A stretch of DNA of 64,000 nt, from assembly GCF_003704105.1 (NCBI RefSeq), contig NZ_QUOQ01000002.1, positions 248,001-312,000 on the forward strand, read 5' to 3'. Position 1 is the stretch's first letter, and each line of letters starts with the position of its first letter. The notes beneath the pieces were generated by a model. The model did not search any database. It worked only from the letters and a program-made list of their open reading frames with translations, and was not told the origin of the DNA. The position numbers and the translations under genes were made by a program. This DNA comes from Brevundimonas lutea. GTDB taxonomy: Bacteria > Pseudomonadota > Alphaproteobacteria > Caulobacterales > Caulobacteraceae. Below are positions 53,671-63,630 of this stretch, piece by piece.

Positions 53671-54606
53671 ATGCCCATGCGCCTGTCCCGCTTTCGCAAG
53701 TCCTTCCCGCTCGACGGCCAGACCCTTGCGGTTGAGCACGAAGCCTTTGTCGAGAGTAGCCGCTCGACCCTAAAGGTCGATGGCGAGGTCGTGGCTGAGG
53801 ACGGGGTGGAGAAGGGCCAGCCCGATCCCCTGCGCAACCATCTGCTGACCTGGGCCCGGCCCGACGGCCGCGTGTTGACCGTCGAGATCGGGCCGGCCAA
53901 CACCTGGAGCTATGGCTGCCACGCCCGGCTGGACGGCGAAACCGTGTTCGAGACCCATCCCGGCAAGGCGCTGGGTTACGGACCGAAGATGCAGGCCTAT
54001 CTGAAATGGGCCGAGGCCAACAACACGCCGGAGATGAAGGCCCGCAACGAGGCGGCGCTGAAGCGCAACTGGCCGTCCCTGGCGACCGACATCGTGCTGG
54101 GCCTGGGCTTCTTCTTCGTGGCGCGCGAGTTCGGCCTGGTCACCGCCGCGGTCGGCGGCGCCGCGGCGGGCCTGATCCTGTGGGTCGCGCAGAAACTGAC
54201 CAAGATCGACCTGCTGGGCGGCCTGGCCATGTTCGGCATCGTCATGGCTTTGCTCTCGGCGGCCTTCGCCCTGATCTTTCAGGATGACCGCATCATCCAG
54301 CATCGCGGCACCATCATGGGCATCGTCGGGGCCATACCGTTCCTGATCGACGGCCTGACAGGCGGTCAGCGACTGGCCGCGCGCCTGGCCCGCTATTTCG
54401 TGTTCGATGTTGACGCGCGGCGACTGGGCATCGGCATGGGCATTCTCGGCTTCGCATCGGCGGGGATGAACGCGGCGGCGGTGGCGCTGCTGTCTCAGGA
54501 CATGTGGCTGATCTTCACCACCTTCCTGGATATCCCCATCGCTCTGGTGCTGTTCTTTGTCATGCTGGCCTGGGTGCGCAAGGGGCCCGAGGCGCGCGCC
54601 TATTGA
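53671..54606 (+). CDS. YciB/IspZ-like membrane protein with extra N-terminal domain
   Basis: 311 residues. A soluble N-terminal part of about 130 residues (beta-rich, RFRKSFPLDGQTLAVEHEAF in part) precedes six membrane helices. The membrane part matches YciB (septation protein A): MALLSAAFALIFQDDRIIQH, DGLTGGQRLAARLARYFVFD and NAAAVALLSQDMWLIFTTF align with the E. coli protein by eye. The N-terminal domain is not in standard YciB. YciB acts in envelope synthesis and septation; this version is a likely relative, not a proven orthologue. Confidence 0.7.
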   Translation: MPMRLSRFRKSFPLDGQTLAVEHEAFVESSRSTLKVDGEVVAEDGVEKGQPDPLRNHLLTWARPDGRVLTVEIGPANTWSYGCHARLDGETVFETHPGKALGYGPKMQAYLKWAEANNTPEMKARNEAALKRNWPSLATDIVLGLGFFFVAREFGLVTAAVGGAAAGLILWVAQKLTKIDLLGGLAMFGIVMALLSAAFALIFQDDRIIQHRGTIMGIVGAIPFLIDGLTGGQRLAARLARYFVFDVDARRLGIGMGILGFASAGMNAAAVALLSQDMWLIFTTFLDIPIALVLFFVMLAWVRKGPEARAY

Positions 54607-54625
54607 GGCTGCGTGATGAAGCCTT

Positions 54626-57556
54626 TTGCCCGGCAGGACGTTGGGGCCGGACGCCGACCTGGGTAGTCACGGGCGGCGCCGGGGAGACCGACCACTGAGC
54701 CCGCCTGCCGACACCGCCTTTCTGAACAGCACGGGCGAGATGGCGCGCCGTATCGGCGCCTTCGACTGGGCCACGACGCCGCTCGGTCCCATTGCCACTT
54801 GGCCCCAGAGCCTCAGGACCGCCGTCGGGCTGATGGTTGCGGCGCCTAATCCCATCGTGTTGCTTTGGGGTCTCGAAGGGGTGCTGATCTACAACGACGG
54901 CTACGCCCGCTTCGCCGGAGAACGGCATCCCCAGCTGCTCGGCATGGGCACGCGCGAGGGCTGGCCCGAGATCGCCGAACACAACGACCGCATGATTCGC
55001 CGGGTGCTGGGCGGCGAGCCCGTCTCGCTGAAGGATCAGCAGTTGGTCCTGGATCGTCGTGGCCAGGGGCCTGAGCCGGCCTGGATGGACCTCGACTACA
55101 CGCCCGTGCCCGACGAGACCGGCCGGCCGGCCGGCGTCATGGTGTTCGTCACCGAGACCACCGAGCGTTTCCTTGCCGACGAACGCAGCCGTGTGCGCGA
55201 GGAACGGCTCGACATGGCGCTGGACATCGGCGGCGGCGTCGGAGTGTGGGACTGGGACGTGCCGAACGACCGCGTCTATGCCGACAAGCGGTTCGCGCGG
55301 CTGTATGGCGTCGATCCCCGCATGGCCAGCGACGGCGCCGCGATCGAACAGTTCTTCGCCGCCATGCATGCAGGCGACGCCGAACGGGTGCAGGGCGAGA
55401 TTTCTCACGCCCTATCGACCGGCGAGCCGTTCCGGTCGGAGTATCGGCTGGTCCAGGCGGACGGCGAGGTGCGCTGGGTCGCGGCGCTCGGGCGGCCGGA
55501 GCGGGACGCGGACGGCCGGACCATTCGTTTCCCGGGAGTCACTTTCGATATCACGGAACGGCGTCGAACCGATGAGACGCTGGCGGAGCGCGAGCTGCGC
55601 TATCGCACATTGTTCGAGACGATCGACGAAGGCTTCTGCGTCATCGAGTTCCTGGATGGGCCCGAGGGCCCGCTCAGCGACTATGTGCATGTCGAGGCCA
55701 ACGCCGCCTATGAGGCCAACGCCGGCATTTCGAATGTCGTGGGCCAGAAGGTCCGCGAGATGGTCCCGGACGAAGCGGGAAGCTGGGTCGAGCTGTATCG
55801 CGGCGTGCTGACGTCCGGCCAGCCGATACGCTTTGAAAAGGAGCTGGAGGCCACCGGGCGCTGGCTGGAGCTGGCGGCCTTTCGGGTCGGCGATCCCGAG
55901 CGTCGCCAGGTTGCGGTGCTGTTCAAGGACCTGACGGACAGAAAACAGGCCGAGCGGTCGCTTCAGGCCCTCAACGCCACCCTGGAGCATCGCGTCGCCG
56001 AGGCTGTGGCCGAGAAGAAGCTGTGGGCCGACATCATCGAGAGCGCCGACGCCTTTGTTCAGGTGGTCGACCGCGAGGGCCGGTGGCTAGCCATCAACAA
56101 CGCCTCGGCGACCGAGTTCGAGCGCATCTTCGGCGTCCGTCCCGAAGCCGGTCAGAAGATGTCCGACGCCATCGCTCACCTGCCGGGCGAGGCGGCCGCG
56201 GTGAAGGCGATCTGGGATCGCGCCCTGGCCGAGGCGCCCTTCACCGAGGTCCAGGAGTTCGGCGATCCCTCCCGGGACCGGCGCTTCTACGAAATGCGCT
56301 ACTACCCTCTGATGAGCGCCGACGGCGACCGGCTGGGGGCCTATCAGATCGTCAATGACGTCACAGACCGGCTGGCTGAGCAGGCGCGGCTGCGCGAGGC
56401 AGAGGAGGCCTTGCGCCAGAGCCAGAAGATGGAGGCGATCGGCCAACTGACCGGCGGCATCGCCCACGACTTCAACAATCTGCTGGCCGGGATCATCGGC
56501 AGTCTGGAGCTGCTGTCCAAACGGCTTTCCGAGAACCGCCTGTCCGGCATCGAGCGCTATATCGAGGCGGCCTCCGGATCGGCCCAGCGGGCGGCCAGCC
56601 TGACCCAGCGGCTACTGGCCTTCTCGCGACGCCAGACGCTGGACCCCCGGCCGACCGATCTCAATCGGCTGATTGGGGGCATGGAGGACCTGATCCGACG
56701 CAGCGTGGGCCCGGCGGTGGAGGTCGAGGTGGTCGGTGCGGGCGGCCTTTGGACCACGCGGGTCGATCCGTCTCAGCTGGAGAACGCCCTGCTGAACCTG
56801 TGCATCAACGCCCGGGACGCGATGGCGCCCCAAGGCGGTCGGCTGACCATCGAGACCGCCAACAAATGGCTGGACGATCGCCATGCCCGCGAACGCGACC
56901 TGCCGCCGGGCCAGTATGTGTCGCTCTGCGTCACGGACACCGGCACGGGAATGACGCCCGAAATCATCGACAAGGCCTTCGATCCCTTCTTCACCACCAA
57001 GCCGATGGGGCAGGGCACGGGGCTGGGGCTGTCGATGGTGCACGGCTTTGTGCGTCAGTCGGGTGGCCAGGTGCGCATCTATTCCGAGGCCGGCGACGGC
57101 ACCACCATGTGCCTGTATCTGCCGCGCCATCTGGGCGCGGCAGATGAGATCGATCCCGAGGCTCTGACGGCTGCTGAGCCGAACGGCCATGGCGAGACGG
57201 TGCTGGTCATCGACGACGAGCCCACCGTGCGCATGCTGATCGTCGAGGTGCTGGGCGAAGCCGGCTATCATGTCCTCCAGGCGGAAGACGGCGCGTCGGG
57301 TCTGGAGGTGCTGCGCTCCGAGATGGCCATCGATCTGCTGGTCACCGATGTTGGCCTGCCGGGCGGGCTGAACGGGCGCCAGGTCGCCGATGCCGCCCGC
57401 GCCCTGAGGCCCGACCTCAAGGTTCTGTTCGTCACCGGCTACGCCGAGAACGCCGTGATCGGCAACGGCCACCTGGAGCCCGGCATGGCGGTTATCACCA
57501 AACCCTTCGTCGTCGCCGACCTGGCGGCCAAGGTCACCGAGATGATCGAGGGTTAG
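54626..57556 (+). CDS. Multi-PAS hybrid sensor histidine kinase/response regulator
   Basis: About 976 residues in the longest frame. Several PAS domains (about 45-180, 190-315, 325-445 and 465-580) with DITERRR and [11 protein letters not shown] linker motifs, then the phosphoacceptor motif [15 protein letters not shown] (about 609-623), ATPase boxes [20 protein letters not shown] and [11 protein letters not shown], and a receiver domain at about 855-976 with Asp in [11 protein letters not shown]. No transmembrane helix, so a soluble sensor. The start is unclear: TTG at 54626, a CTG at 54695 behind GGGGAGA, or ATG at 54740 are possible; conserved sequence begins before 54740. Confidence 0.9.
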   Translation: MPGRTLGPDADLGSHGRRRGDRPLSPPADTAFLNSTGEMARRIGAFDWATTPLGPIATWPQSLRTAVGLMVAAPNPIVLLWGLEGVLIYNDGYARFAGERHPQLLGMGTREGWPEIAEHNDRMIRRVLGGEPVSLKDQQLVLDRRGQGPEPAWMDLDYTPVPDETGRPAGVMVFVTETTERFLADERSRVREERLDMALDIGGGVGVWDWDVPNDRVYADKRFARLYGVDPRMASDGAAIEQFFAAMHAGDAERVQGEISHALSTGEPFRSEYRLVQADGEVRWVAALGRPERDADGRTIRFPGVTFDITERRRTDETLAERELRYRTLFETIDEGFCVIEFLDGPEGPLSDYVHVEANAAYEANAGISNVVGQKVREMVPDEAGSWVELYRGVLTSGQPIRFEKELEATGRWLELAAFRVGDPERRQVAVLFKDLTDRKQAERSLQALNATLEHRVAEAVAEKKLWADIIESADAFVQVVDREGRWLAINNASATEFERIFGVRPEAGQKMSDAIAHLPGEAAAVKAIWDRALAEAPFTEVQEFGDPSRDRRFYEMRYYPLMSADGDRLGAYQIVNDVTDRLAEQARLREAEEALRQSQKMEAIGQLTGGIAHDFNNLLAGIIGSLELLSKRLSENRLSGIERYIEAASGSAQRAASLTQRLLAFSRRQTLDPRPTDLNRLIGGMEDLIRRSVGPAVEVEVVGAGGLWTTRVDPSQLENALLNLCINARDAMAPQGGRLTIETANKWLDDRHARERDLPPGQYVSLCVTDTGTGMTPEIIDKAFDPFFTTKPMGQGTGLGLSMVHGFVRQSGGQVRIYSEAGDGTTMCLYLPRHLGAADEIDPEALTAAEPNGHGETVLVIDDEPTVRMLIVEVLGEAGYHVLQAEDGASGLEVLRSEMAIDLLVTDVGLPGGLNGRQVADAARALRPDLKVLFVTGYAENAVIGNGHLEPGMAVITKPFVVADLAAKVTEMIEG

Positions 57557-57565
57557 CGCCGGACC

Positions 57566-57580
57566 CTAACCCGCCGTTAA
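57566..57580 (+). promoter_or_regulatory. Near-consensus CtrA box upstream of fliI
   Basis: CTAA-N7-TTAA followed by CC (57566-57582), one base off TTAA-N7-TTAA, about 25 bases before the fliI start. Flagellar class II operons are CtrA targets in Caulobacter, so this may be a real site. Confidence 0.55.
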
Positions 57581-57604
57581 CCACGATCCCGCATCCGTCT
57601 TGGG

Positions 57605-58954
57605 GTGCGCAATCTCGTTTCAGCCATCAACGCCGTCGATCCCCTGGTGGTGACCGGGAAGGTGGCGGCTGTGTCCGGACTCTTGATTGAAGCCCGGGGC
57701 GGGATCAGCCGGTTGGCCGTGGGCGCCCGAGCCGAGATCGGCCGCGGCCGGGGACTGGACGCCCTGCCGGCCGAATGCGTGGGGTTTCAGGGGGAGAAGG
57801 CGCTGTTGATGCCCTTCGGCCCGGTCGAGGGCGTGGCGCCGAGCGCTGACATCCGCATCATCGACACCGCCGCCAGCGTGCGCCCCAGCCTGGCCTGGCT
57901 AGGCCGGATCGTGAACGCCTTTGGCCAGCCGATCGACGGCAAGGGGCCGCTGCCGGTGGGGCCGGCGCCCTATCCGCTGAGGGCTCCGCCGCCGCCGGCC
58001 CATGCGCGCGGCCGGGTCGGCGAGCGGCTGGACCTTGGCGTCAGGGCCATGGACGTCTTCACCACCACCTGCCGGGGTCAGCGCCTGGGCATCTTCGCCG
58101 GCTCGGGCGTCGGCAAGTCGGTGCTGCTGTCGATGCTGGCGCGCCAGGCGACCTGTGACGCGGTGGTGGTCGGGCTGATCGGCGAACGGGGCCGCGAAGT
58201 CCGGGAGTTCATCGAGGAGACCCTGGGCGAGGAGGGGCTGAAGCGCGCCATCGTGGTGGTGGCGACCAGTGACGAACCGGCCCTGACGCGCCGCCAGGCG
58301 GCCTATATGACCATGGCCTGCGCCGAGTATCTGCGGGATCAGGACCTGGAGGTGCTGTGCCTGATGGACTCGGTGACCCGCTTCGCCATGGCCCAGCGCG
58401 AGATCGGCCTGGCCGCGGGCGAGCCGCCGACCACCAAGGGATACACCCCCACCTGCTTTTCGGAACTGCCCAAGCTGCTGGAGCGGGCTGGGCCGGGGCC
58501 GATCCGTCCGGACGGCACCGAGGCGGCGCCGATCACCGCCCTGTTCACCGTGCTGGTTGACGGTGGCGACCATGACGAGCCGATCGCGGATGCGGTGCGC
58601 GGCATTCTGGACGGCCACATCGTGATGGACAGGAAGATCGCCGAGCGGGGCCGCTTTCCCGCCATCGACGTGCTGAAGTCGGTCAGCCGCACCATGCCGG
58701 CATGCCAGACGTTGCCGGAGCGCGAGCTGAACCGGCGGGCGCGCCAGTGCCTCAGCGCCTATTCCAACATGGAGGAGCTGATCCGCATCGGCGCCTATCG
58801 CGCCGGGGCCGATCCGATCGTCGACCGGGCCATCGCCCTGAACCCCGCGCTGGAGGGATTCCTGACCCAGGCGCCGGAAGACGCCACCCGTCTTGACGAG
58901 TCCTTTACCCGCCTGGAGGCAATCCTGAACCAGGGCATGGCCGAACCGGCATAA
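57605..58954 (+). CDS. fliI: Flagellum-specific ATPase FliI
   Basis: 449 residues from a GTG at 57605. Walker A is [15 protein letters not shown] (about 162-176), followed by [15 protein letters not shown] and Walker B-type [19 protein letters not shown], then [17 protein letters not shown] and the FliI-specific [22 protein letters not shown]. It powers flagellar protein export in the cytoplasm with FliH and FliJ. Downstream fliJ starts 12 bases after the stop. A CtrA-like box precedes it. Confidence 0.95.
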   Translation: MRNLVSAINAVDPLVVTGKVAAVSGLLIEARGGISRLAVGARAEIGRGRGLDALPAECVGFQGEKALLMPFGPVEGVAPSADIRIIDTAASVRPSLAWLGRIVNAFGQPIDGKGPLPVGPAPYPLRAPPPPAHARGRVGERLDLGVRAMDVFTTTCRGQRLGIFAGSGVGKSVLLSMLARQATCDAVVVGLIGERGREVREFIEETLGEEGLKRAIVVVATSDEPALTRRQAAYMTMACAEYLRDQDLEVLCLMDSVTRFAMAQREIGLAAGEPPTTKGYTPTCFSELPKLLERAGPGPIRPDGTEAAPITALFTVLVDGGDHDEPIADAVRGILDGHIVMDRKIAERGRFPAIDVLKSVSRTMPACQTLPERELNRRARQCLSAYSNMEELIRIGAYRAGADPIVDRAIALNPALEGFLTQAPEDATRLDESFTRLEAILNQGMAEPA

Positions 58955-58966
58955 GGGGCTGACCGC

Positions 58967-59374
58967 ATGACGACCTGGGCGCAATCACTCATCCGCATCT
59001 CCACCTATGAGGTCGAGACGCTGCAGAAGCGCCTGGCCGACATCGCCGACCGTAGAGCCGCCGCCCACATCCGTCTGGGCGTGCTGGACGCCGAGGCCGA
59101 GATCGAGCGCGACCGCGCTCGGGCCGACCCGTCCGCCCAGATGATGCTCAACGCCTATCTGAATGGCTGGAAGGCCCGAAAGGGCGCCGCCGAGGGCGAT
59201 GTGGTGGTGCTGGAGGCCGAGGAGGCGGGGGCCCGCGACGCCCTGTCCGGAGCTTTCGAGGAACTGAAGAAGTTCGAGCATGTCGCCGAGGCGACCCGGC
59301 TCAAGGCCCTGGTCGCTGCGACCAAGCGCGAGAACGCCGCCTTCGACGAGATCGCTCTGAGACGACGTGCATAG
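58967..59374 (+). CDS. fliJ: Flagellar export protein FliJ
   Basis: 135 residues, almost entirely coiled coil (LIRISTYEVETLQKRLADIA in part, then HVAEATRLKALVAATKREN). It fits the FliJ family in length and place behind fliI. FliJ is the stalk-like partner of the FliI hexamer and an export chaperone. Sequence identity across FliJ proteins is low; the operon context carries the call. Confidence 0.85.
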   Translation: MTTWAQSLIRISTYEVETLQKRLADIADRRAAAHIRLGVLDAEAEIERDRARADPSAQMMLNAYLNGWKARKGAAEGDVVVLEAEEAGARDALSGAFEELKKFEHVAEATRLKALVAATKRENAAFDEIALRRRA

Positions 59375-59380
59375 TCGCGG

Positions 59381-59532
59381 TCCTTCTCCCCTCGTGGGAG
59401 AAGGTGGGCGGCGAAGCCGCTCGGATGAGGGGGCTGTCGGCCCGCGCATCCCTTTCGGACATTCGATCTGATGACACAGCCCCCTCATCCGTCTCGCTGC
59501 GCGAGCCACCTTCTCCCCCAAGGGCAGAAGGA
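59381..59532. repeat. Inverted pair of CCTTCTCCC...GGAGAAGG repeats
   Basis: First copy 59381-59434 (CCTTCTCCCCTCGTGGGAGAAGG, in part, then a GGCGGCGAAGCCGC palindrome and GGATGAGGGGG); second copy 59474-59532 in inverse order (CCCCCTCATCC, GCTGCGCGAGC, CCACCTTCTCCC). This repeat type is common in alphaproteobacteria. The second copy runs into the first codons of the xylanase frame. Confidence 0.75.
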
Positions 59533-60598
59533 TTTGAGCCGCCGCCATATTCTCGCCGCCGCCCCCTCCCTCGCCCTCATGGGCTGTAGCCGCGCGCCCA
59601 CCGCATCGCCGGTGATCGACCTGCCCTCGCTCAAATCCACGGCGCCGTTCCCGGTTGGGGTCTGCGCCATGACCGGCCACCTGGACGACCCGGCCTGGGT
59701 CGACCTGGTCTCGACCCACTTCTCCCAGCTGACGCCGGAGTGGGAGATGAAGATGGAGCGGCTGGTCAGGGATGACGGGACGCTGGACTTCACCGCCTCG
59801 GACCGGCTGGCCGACTTCTGCGCCGATCAGCGGATGCGCCTCTTCGGCCATACGTTGATCTGGTACGCTCAGGAGCATCCGTGGTTTCAGGCCCTGCCCG
59901 AGGACCGGTTCGCGACCGAGCATGACCGCTACGTCCGCACCACGGTCGAGCGCTACCGTGGTCGGGCGGTCGGCTGGGACGTGGTCAACGAGCCGGTCGC
60001 CGAGGACGGGAACGGCTATCGCGAGTGCCTGTGGAGCCGACGGTTCGGTGGGGTCGACGGCTATATCCGACGGGCCTTCGACGTGGCGCGCGAGGCCGAC
60101 GGCGAGGCTGTGCTGTTCCTCAACGACTACAACCTCGAGAACAATCCGACCAAGGGCGCCAGCTACCTGAGGCTGGTCGAGCGGCTGCTGGCGGCCGGGA
60201 CCCCGATCACCGGTCTAGGCACGCAATCGCACCTCGACATCACCATTCCCGAGGGTCAGATCACCGCCTTCATGCGCGAACTGGCCGGATTCGGCCTGCC
60301 TATCCATGTGTCCGAGCTGGACGCGTCGCTGGAGAGCGGCCGCCGGGTGGATGTCCGCTCGGACGCGACGCGCGAGAGCCAGCAGCGCGACCGGGTGGTC
60401 GAACTGGCCGAGGCCTTCATGGCGTTGCCGCCCGCTCAGCGCTGGGCTTTTACGGTCTGGGGCGCTCGCGATTCCGACAGCTGGATGCGTCTCCGCGAGG
60501 ATGGCGGGGGGCCGAACGATCGGCCGCTGCTGTTCGACGATCGCGGCCGGCCCAAGCCGGTGGCCGCTGACGTCGCCCAGATTTTCGCGGGCGGCTGA
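59471..60598 (+). CDS. GH10 endo-1,4-beta-xylanase, exported
   Basis: 375 residues from the ATG at 59471. GH10 catalytic residues are seen: acid/base Glu in WDVVNEPVAEDG (about residue 177) and nucleophile Glu in HVSELDASLE (about 283). FGHTLIWYAQ and the HPWFQALP region also match. A twin-arginine and lipobox-type signal SRRHILAAAPSLALMGC ends in Cys, so it may be a Tat lipoprotein. The first 21 residues are encoded by an intergenic repeat, so the true start may be TTG at 59534. It cleaves xylan in the envelope or medium. Confidence 0.9.
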   Translation: MTQPPHPSRCASHLLPQGQKDLSRRHILAAAPSLALMGCSRAPTASPVIDLPSLKSTAPFPVGVCAMTGHLDDPAWVDLVSTHFSQLTPEWEMKMERLVRDDGTLDFTASDRLADFCADQRMRLFGHTLIWYAQEHPWFQALPEDRFATEHDRYVRTTVERYRGRAVGWDVVNEPVAEDGNGYRECLWSRRFGGVDGYIRRAFDVAREADGEAVLFLNDYNLENNPTKGASYLRLVERLLAAGTPITGLGTQSHLDITIPEGQITAFMRELAGFGLPIHVSELDASLESGRRVDVRSDATRESQQRDRVVELAEAFMALPPAQRWAFTVWGARDSDSWMRLREDGGGPNDRPLLFDDRGRPKPVAADVAQIFAGG

Positions 60599-60612
60599 CG
60601 CCGAAGGAAAAG

Positions 60613-60683
60613 CCCCGCCGATGTCTCCATCGGCGGGGTCAGAATCGAAAAAGATGGGCCGCCGACGTTTCCATCGGCGGCCC
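60613..60683 (-). terminator. Tandem terminators between recA and the xylanase gene
   Basis: Two hairpins with related arms: CCCCGCCGATG/CATCGGCGGGG (60613-60638) and GGGCCGCCGA/TCGGCGGCCC (60656-60683). On the minus strand they are followed by CTTTTCC and ATCTTTTTCG, so they end recA transcription; the first can also serve the xylanase gene. The similar arms suggest one arose by duplication. Confidence 0.75.
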
Positions 60684-60794
60684 GGCCTCGCCCAAGCCGA
60701 TCCCGCGCGGGGTCGGTGGCGGGTCGTGCAGGACCAGCCGGGCGAAGATCACGGGCGGGGGTCGGAATCCCGCCCGGATTTCTGAGACGAGAGC

Positions 60795-61874
60795 CTAGCC
60801 CTCGAGGTCCTGACCCTCGTCGGGCTCGGGCGTGCCGAGCAGCTCCTCGGAGATCTTGGAGGTCGACTTGCGCACCCGGTCCTCGATCTGGGCGGCGATG
60901 TCAGGATTGGTCTTGAGGAACTCGCGGACGTTCTCGCGGCCCTGGCCGATACGGGTGGAGTCGTAGGAGAACCACGATCCCGACTTCTCGATGATGTTGG
61001 CCTTGACCCCCAGGTCGATGATCTCGCCGATCTTGGAGATGCCCTCGCCATACATGATGTCGAAGATGACCTCGCGGAACGGCGGGGCGACCTTGTTCTT
61101 GACCACCTTCACCCGGGTCGTGTTGCCGACCACCTCGTCGCGGCTCTTGATCGCGCCGGTGCGGCGGATGTCGAGACGCACCGAGGCGTAGAACTTCAGC
61201 GCGTTGCCGCCCGTGGTCGTCTCCGGCGAGCCGTACATCACCCCGATCTTGTGGCGGATCTGATTGATGAACAGGACGATGCACTTGGACTTGGAGATGG
61301 ACCCGGTCAGCTTGCGCAGCGCCTGGCTCATCAGACGCGCCTGCAGGCCCGGCAGGCTGTCGCCCATCTCGCCCTCGATCTCGGCGCGGGGCGTGAGCGC
61401 CGCGACCGAGTCGACCACCACGATGTCCACAGCGCCCGAGCGCACCAGGGTGTCGACGATCTCCAGCGCCTGTTCGCCGGTGTCGGGCTGGCTGACCAGA
61501 AGGTCATCCAGATTGACGCCCAGCTTCTGGGCATAGCTCGGGTCCAGCGCGTGTTCGGCGTCGACAAAGGCGGCGACCCCGCCCTTCTTCTGCACCTCGG
61601 CCACCGTGTGCAGCGCAAGCGTGGTCTTGCCGGAGCTTTCCGGCCCGAACACCTCGATCACCCGTCCGGTCGGCAGGCCGCCGATGCCCAGCGCCATGTC
61701 CAGGCCCAGCGAGCCGGTCGAGACGCTCTCGATCTCGGCCACCACCCCGCCCTTGCCCAGCTTCATCACCGAGCCCTTGCCGAAGGCGCGATCGATCTGG
61801 GCGATCGCCGCCTCCAGCGCCCGTTGCTTGTCCGCGTCGTCCTTGCCCACCAGTTTCAATGCCGCCTGCGCCAT
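60795..61874 (-). CDS. recA: RecA recombinase
   Basis: 359 residues from the ATG at 61874. Walker [14 protein letters not shown] (about 77-89), MAW-type [14 protein letters not shown], Walker [13 protein letters not shown], the L1 loop ([20 protein letters not shown] in part) and L2 ([20 protein letters not shown]). It forms the filament for homologous recombination and triggers LexA cleavage. The acidic C-terminus is short. Upstream codons to 62006 are open but unrelated. Confidence 0.98.
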   Translation of the reverse strand: MAQAALKLVGKDDADKQRALEAAIAQIDRAFGKGSVMKLGKGGVVAEIESVSTGSLGLDMALGIGGLPTGRVIEVFGPESSGKTTLALHTVAEVQKKGGVAAFVDAEHALDPSYAQKLGVNLDDLLVSQPDTGEQALEIVDTLVRSGAVDIVVVDSVAALTPRAEIEGEMGDSLPGLQARLMSQALRKLTGSISKSKCIVLFINQIRHKIGVMYGSPETTTGGNALKFYASVRLDIRRTGAIKSRDEVVGNTTRVKVVKNKVAPPFREVIFDIMYGEGISKIGEIIDLGVKANIIEKSGSWFSYDSTRIGQGRENVREFLKTNPDIAAQIEDRVRKSTSKISEELLGTPEPDEGQDLEG

Positions 61875-61975
61875 GACTTTCGGTCCTTGTGCCACGATTC
61901 CCGTACGTCGTTCTGGAAGAGGCCCGCTACCGACCCACCCTTGCGACCGGCTGACTATGTGCATGGTTTGTTCCG

Positions 61976-61990
61976 GTTGCCAATATGTTC
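61976..61990 (-). promoter_or_regulatory. LexA-box-like site upstream of recA
   Basis: GTTG-N7-GTTC, one mismatch from the alphaproteobacterial LexA site GTTC-N7-GTTC, 102 bases before the recA start. A further GTTC at 61970-61973 lies just beside it. Confidence 0.5.
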
Positions 61991-62081
61991 TTTTTCCCGC
62001 TGGCACGACGACGTCCGTTTTTGACGTACGGCTTTTGTGCGCTGCGGGTGATCCACGGCCAAGCTGGTGCGTTCAGGCGGC

Positions 62082-63629
62082 ATGACAAAAAAGAACAAGC
62101 CCGCCGTCCTGACCATCCGCAACGCCCGTTCGGCCGACGTGCCGGCGATCTCGGCCCTGGTGGCCAAGGTCTACAAGGACATGCCCGCCTATTCGCCCGG
62201 TATGCTGCGGGGGCAGATCTCAAACTTTCCCGACGGGCAGTTCGTGGTCGAGTATGATGACGAGGTCGTGGGCTACGCCGCCGGGTTCCGCATCGACGAG
62301 ACAGCGGCGATGGGGCCGCACACCTGGTCGGAGATCACCGGCGGAGGCTACGCGGCGCGCCACGATCCGACCGGGGAATGGTTCTATGGCATGGAGGTGT
62401 GCGTCGATCCCGACCGCCGCCGCCTGCGCATCGGTCAGAGGCTGTACGACGCCCGGCGCGACCTGTGCGAGGCCGAGAACCTGAAGGGGATCGTCTTCGG
62501 CGGCCGGATGCCGGGCCTGTCGAAGAAGAAGAACCCCTATCCCGAGCCCGAGGCCTATCTCGACGCGGTGACGGCCCGCAAGATGAGCGACCCGGTGATC
62601 GGCTTTCACCTGCGTGGCGGATTCGAGCCGATCGGCGTGCTGAAGGGCTACCTGGGCTCGGACAAGGAGTCCCAGGGCAATGCCGCCCACATGGTGTGGC
62701 GCAATCCGTACTACACCGAGCACGAGGGCCGGGGCGCGGCTTTCGCCACCAAGGAGACGGTGCGGGTGGCGACCGTGCAGCTGCAGGCCCGCAAGGTGTC
62801 GAGTTTCCAGGAGTTCATCGACAACGTCGAATATTTCGTCGACATCACCTCGGACTATCGCTCGGATTTCGTGGTCTTTCCCGAGCTGTTCACGCTGCAG
62901 CTGCTTTCGCTGGAGCCCAAGAAGCTGACGCCGGCGGAATCGATCGAGGCCCTGACGCGCTACACGCCGCGCTTCGTCGAGGCGCTGCGCAAGATGGCGG
63001 TTGAGTACAACATCAACATCATCGGCGGCTCGCACCCGACCCAGACCGACGAGGGCGAGATCCAGAATGTCGCCTATGTCTTCCTGCGCGACGGCTCGGT
63101 CCACGCCCAGGAGAAGATCCATCCGACCCCCAACGAGCGGCACTGGTGGAACATCAAGGGCGGCAGCAAGGTGCATGCGATCGACACCGACTGCGGCCCG
63201 ATCGGGGTGCTGATCTGCTATGACTCCGAATTCCCGGAGCTGGCCCGGCGGCTGGTGGACGAGGGGGCGCGGCTGCTGTTCGTGCCGTTCTGCACCGACA
63301 ACCGGCAGGGGTACCTCAGAGTGCGCTACTGCTCCCAGGCGCGGGCCATCGAGAACCAGTGCTACATGGCCTTGTCAGGCAACGTTGGGAACCTGCCGAA
63401 CGTCGAGAACATGGACATCCAGTACGCCCAGTCCTGCATCCTGACGCCCTGCGACTTCCCCTTCGCGCGCGATGGGGTGGCGGCCGAGGCGTCCGAGAAT
63501 GTCGAGACGGTCACGGTGGCCGATCTGGACCTGTCCGACCTGGCCTGGGCCAAGGCGCAGGGAACGGTCAGAAACCTGCGCGACCGCCGCTTCGACCTCT
63601 ACAAGACCGTCTGGAGCGACGCGGGTTAG
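62082..63629 (+). CDS. GNAT acetyltransferase / carbon-nitrogen hydrolase fusion
   Basis: 515 residues from the ATG at 62082. GNAT-like N-terminal domain (about 13-200) with the acetyl-CoA loop region CVDPDRRRLRIGQRLYDARR in part. Nitrilase domain (about 228-500) with an intact catalytic triad: Glu268 in VFPELF, Lys345 in EKIHPTPNE and Cys379 in ICYDSEFPE. Fusions of this kind are known as bifunctional GNAT/carbon-nitrogen hydrolases; the substrate is unknown. It diverges from recA. Confidence 0.92.
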   Translation: MTKKNKPAVLTIRNARSADVPAISALVAKVYKDMPAYSPGMLRGQISNFPDGQFVVEYDDEVVGYAAGFRIDETAAMGPHTWSEITGGGYAARHDPTGEWFYGMEVCVDPDRRRLRIGQRLYDARRDLCEAENLKGIVFGGRMPGLSKKKNPYPEPEAYLDAVTARKMSDPVIGFHLRGGFEPIGVLKGYLGSDKESQGNAAHMVWRNPYYTEHEGRGAAFATKETVRVATVQLQARKVSSFQEFIDNVEYFVDITSDYRSDFVVFPELFTLQLLSLEPKKLTPAESIEALTRYTPRFVEALRKMAVEYNINIIGGSHPTQTDEGEIQNVAYVFLRDGSVHAQEKIHPTPNERHWWNIKGGSKVHAIDTDCGPIGVLICYDSEFPELARRLVDEGARLLFVPFCTDNRQGYLRVRYCSQARAIENQCYMALSGNVGNLPNVENMDIQYAQSCILTPCDFPFARDGVAAEASENVETVTVADLDLSDLAWAKAQGTVRNLRDRRFDLYKTVWSDAG

Positions 63630-63630
63630 A

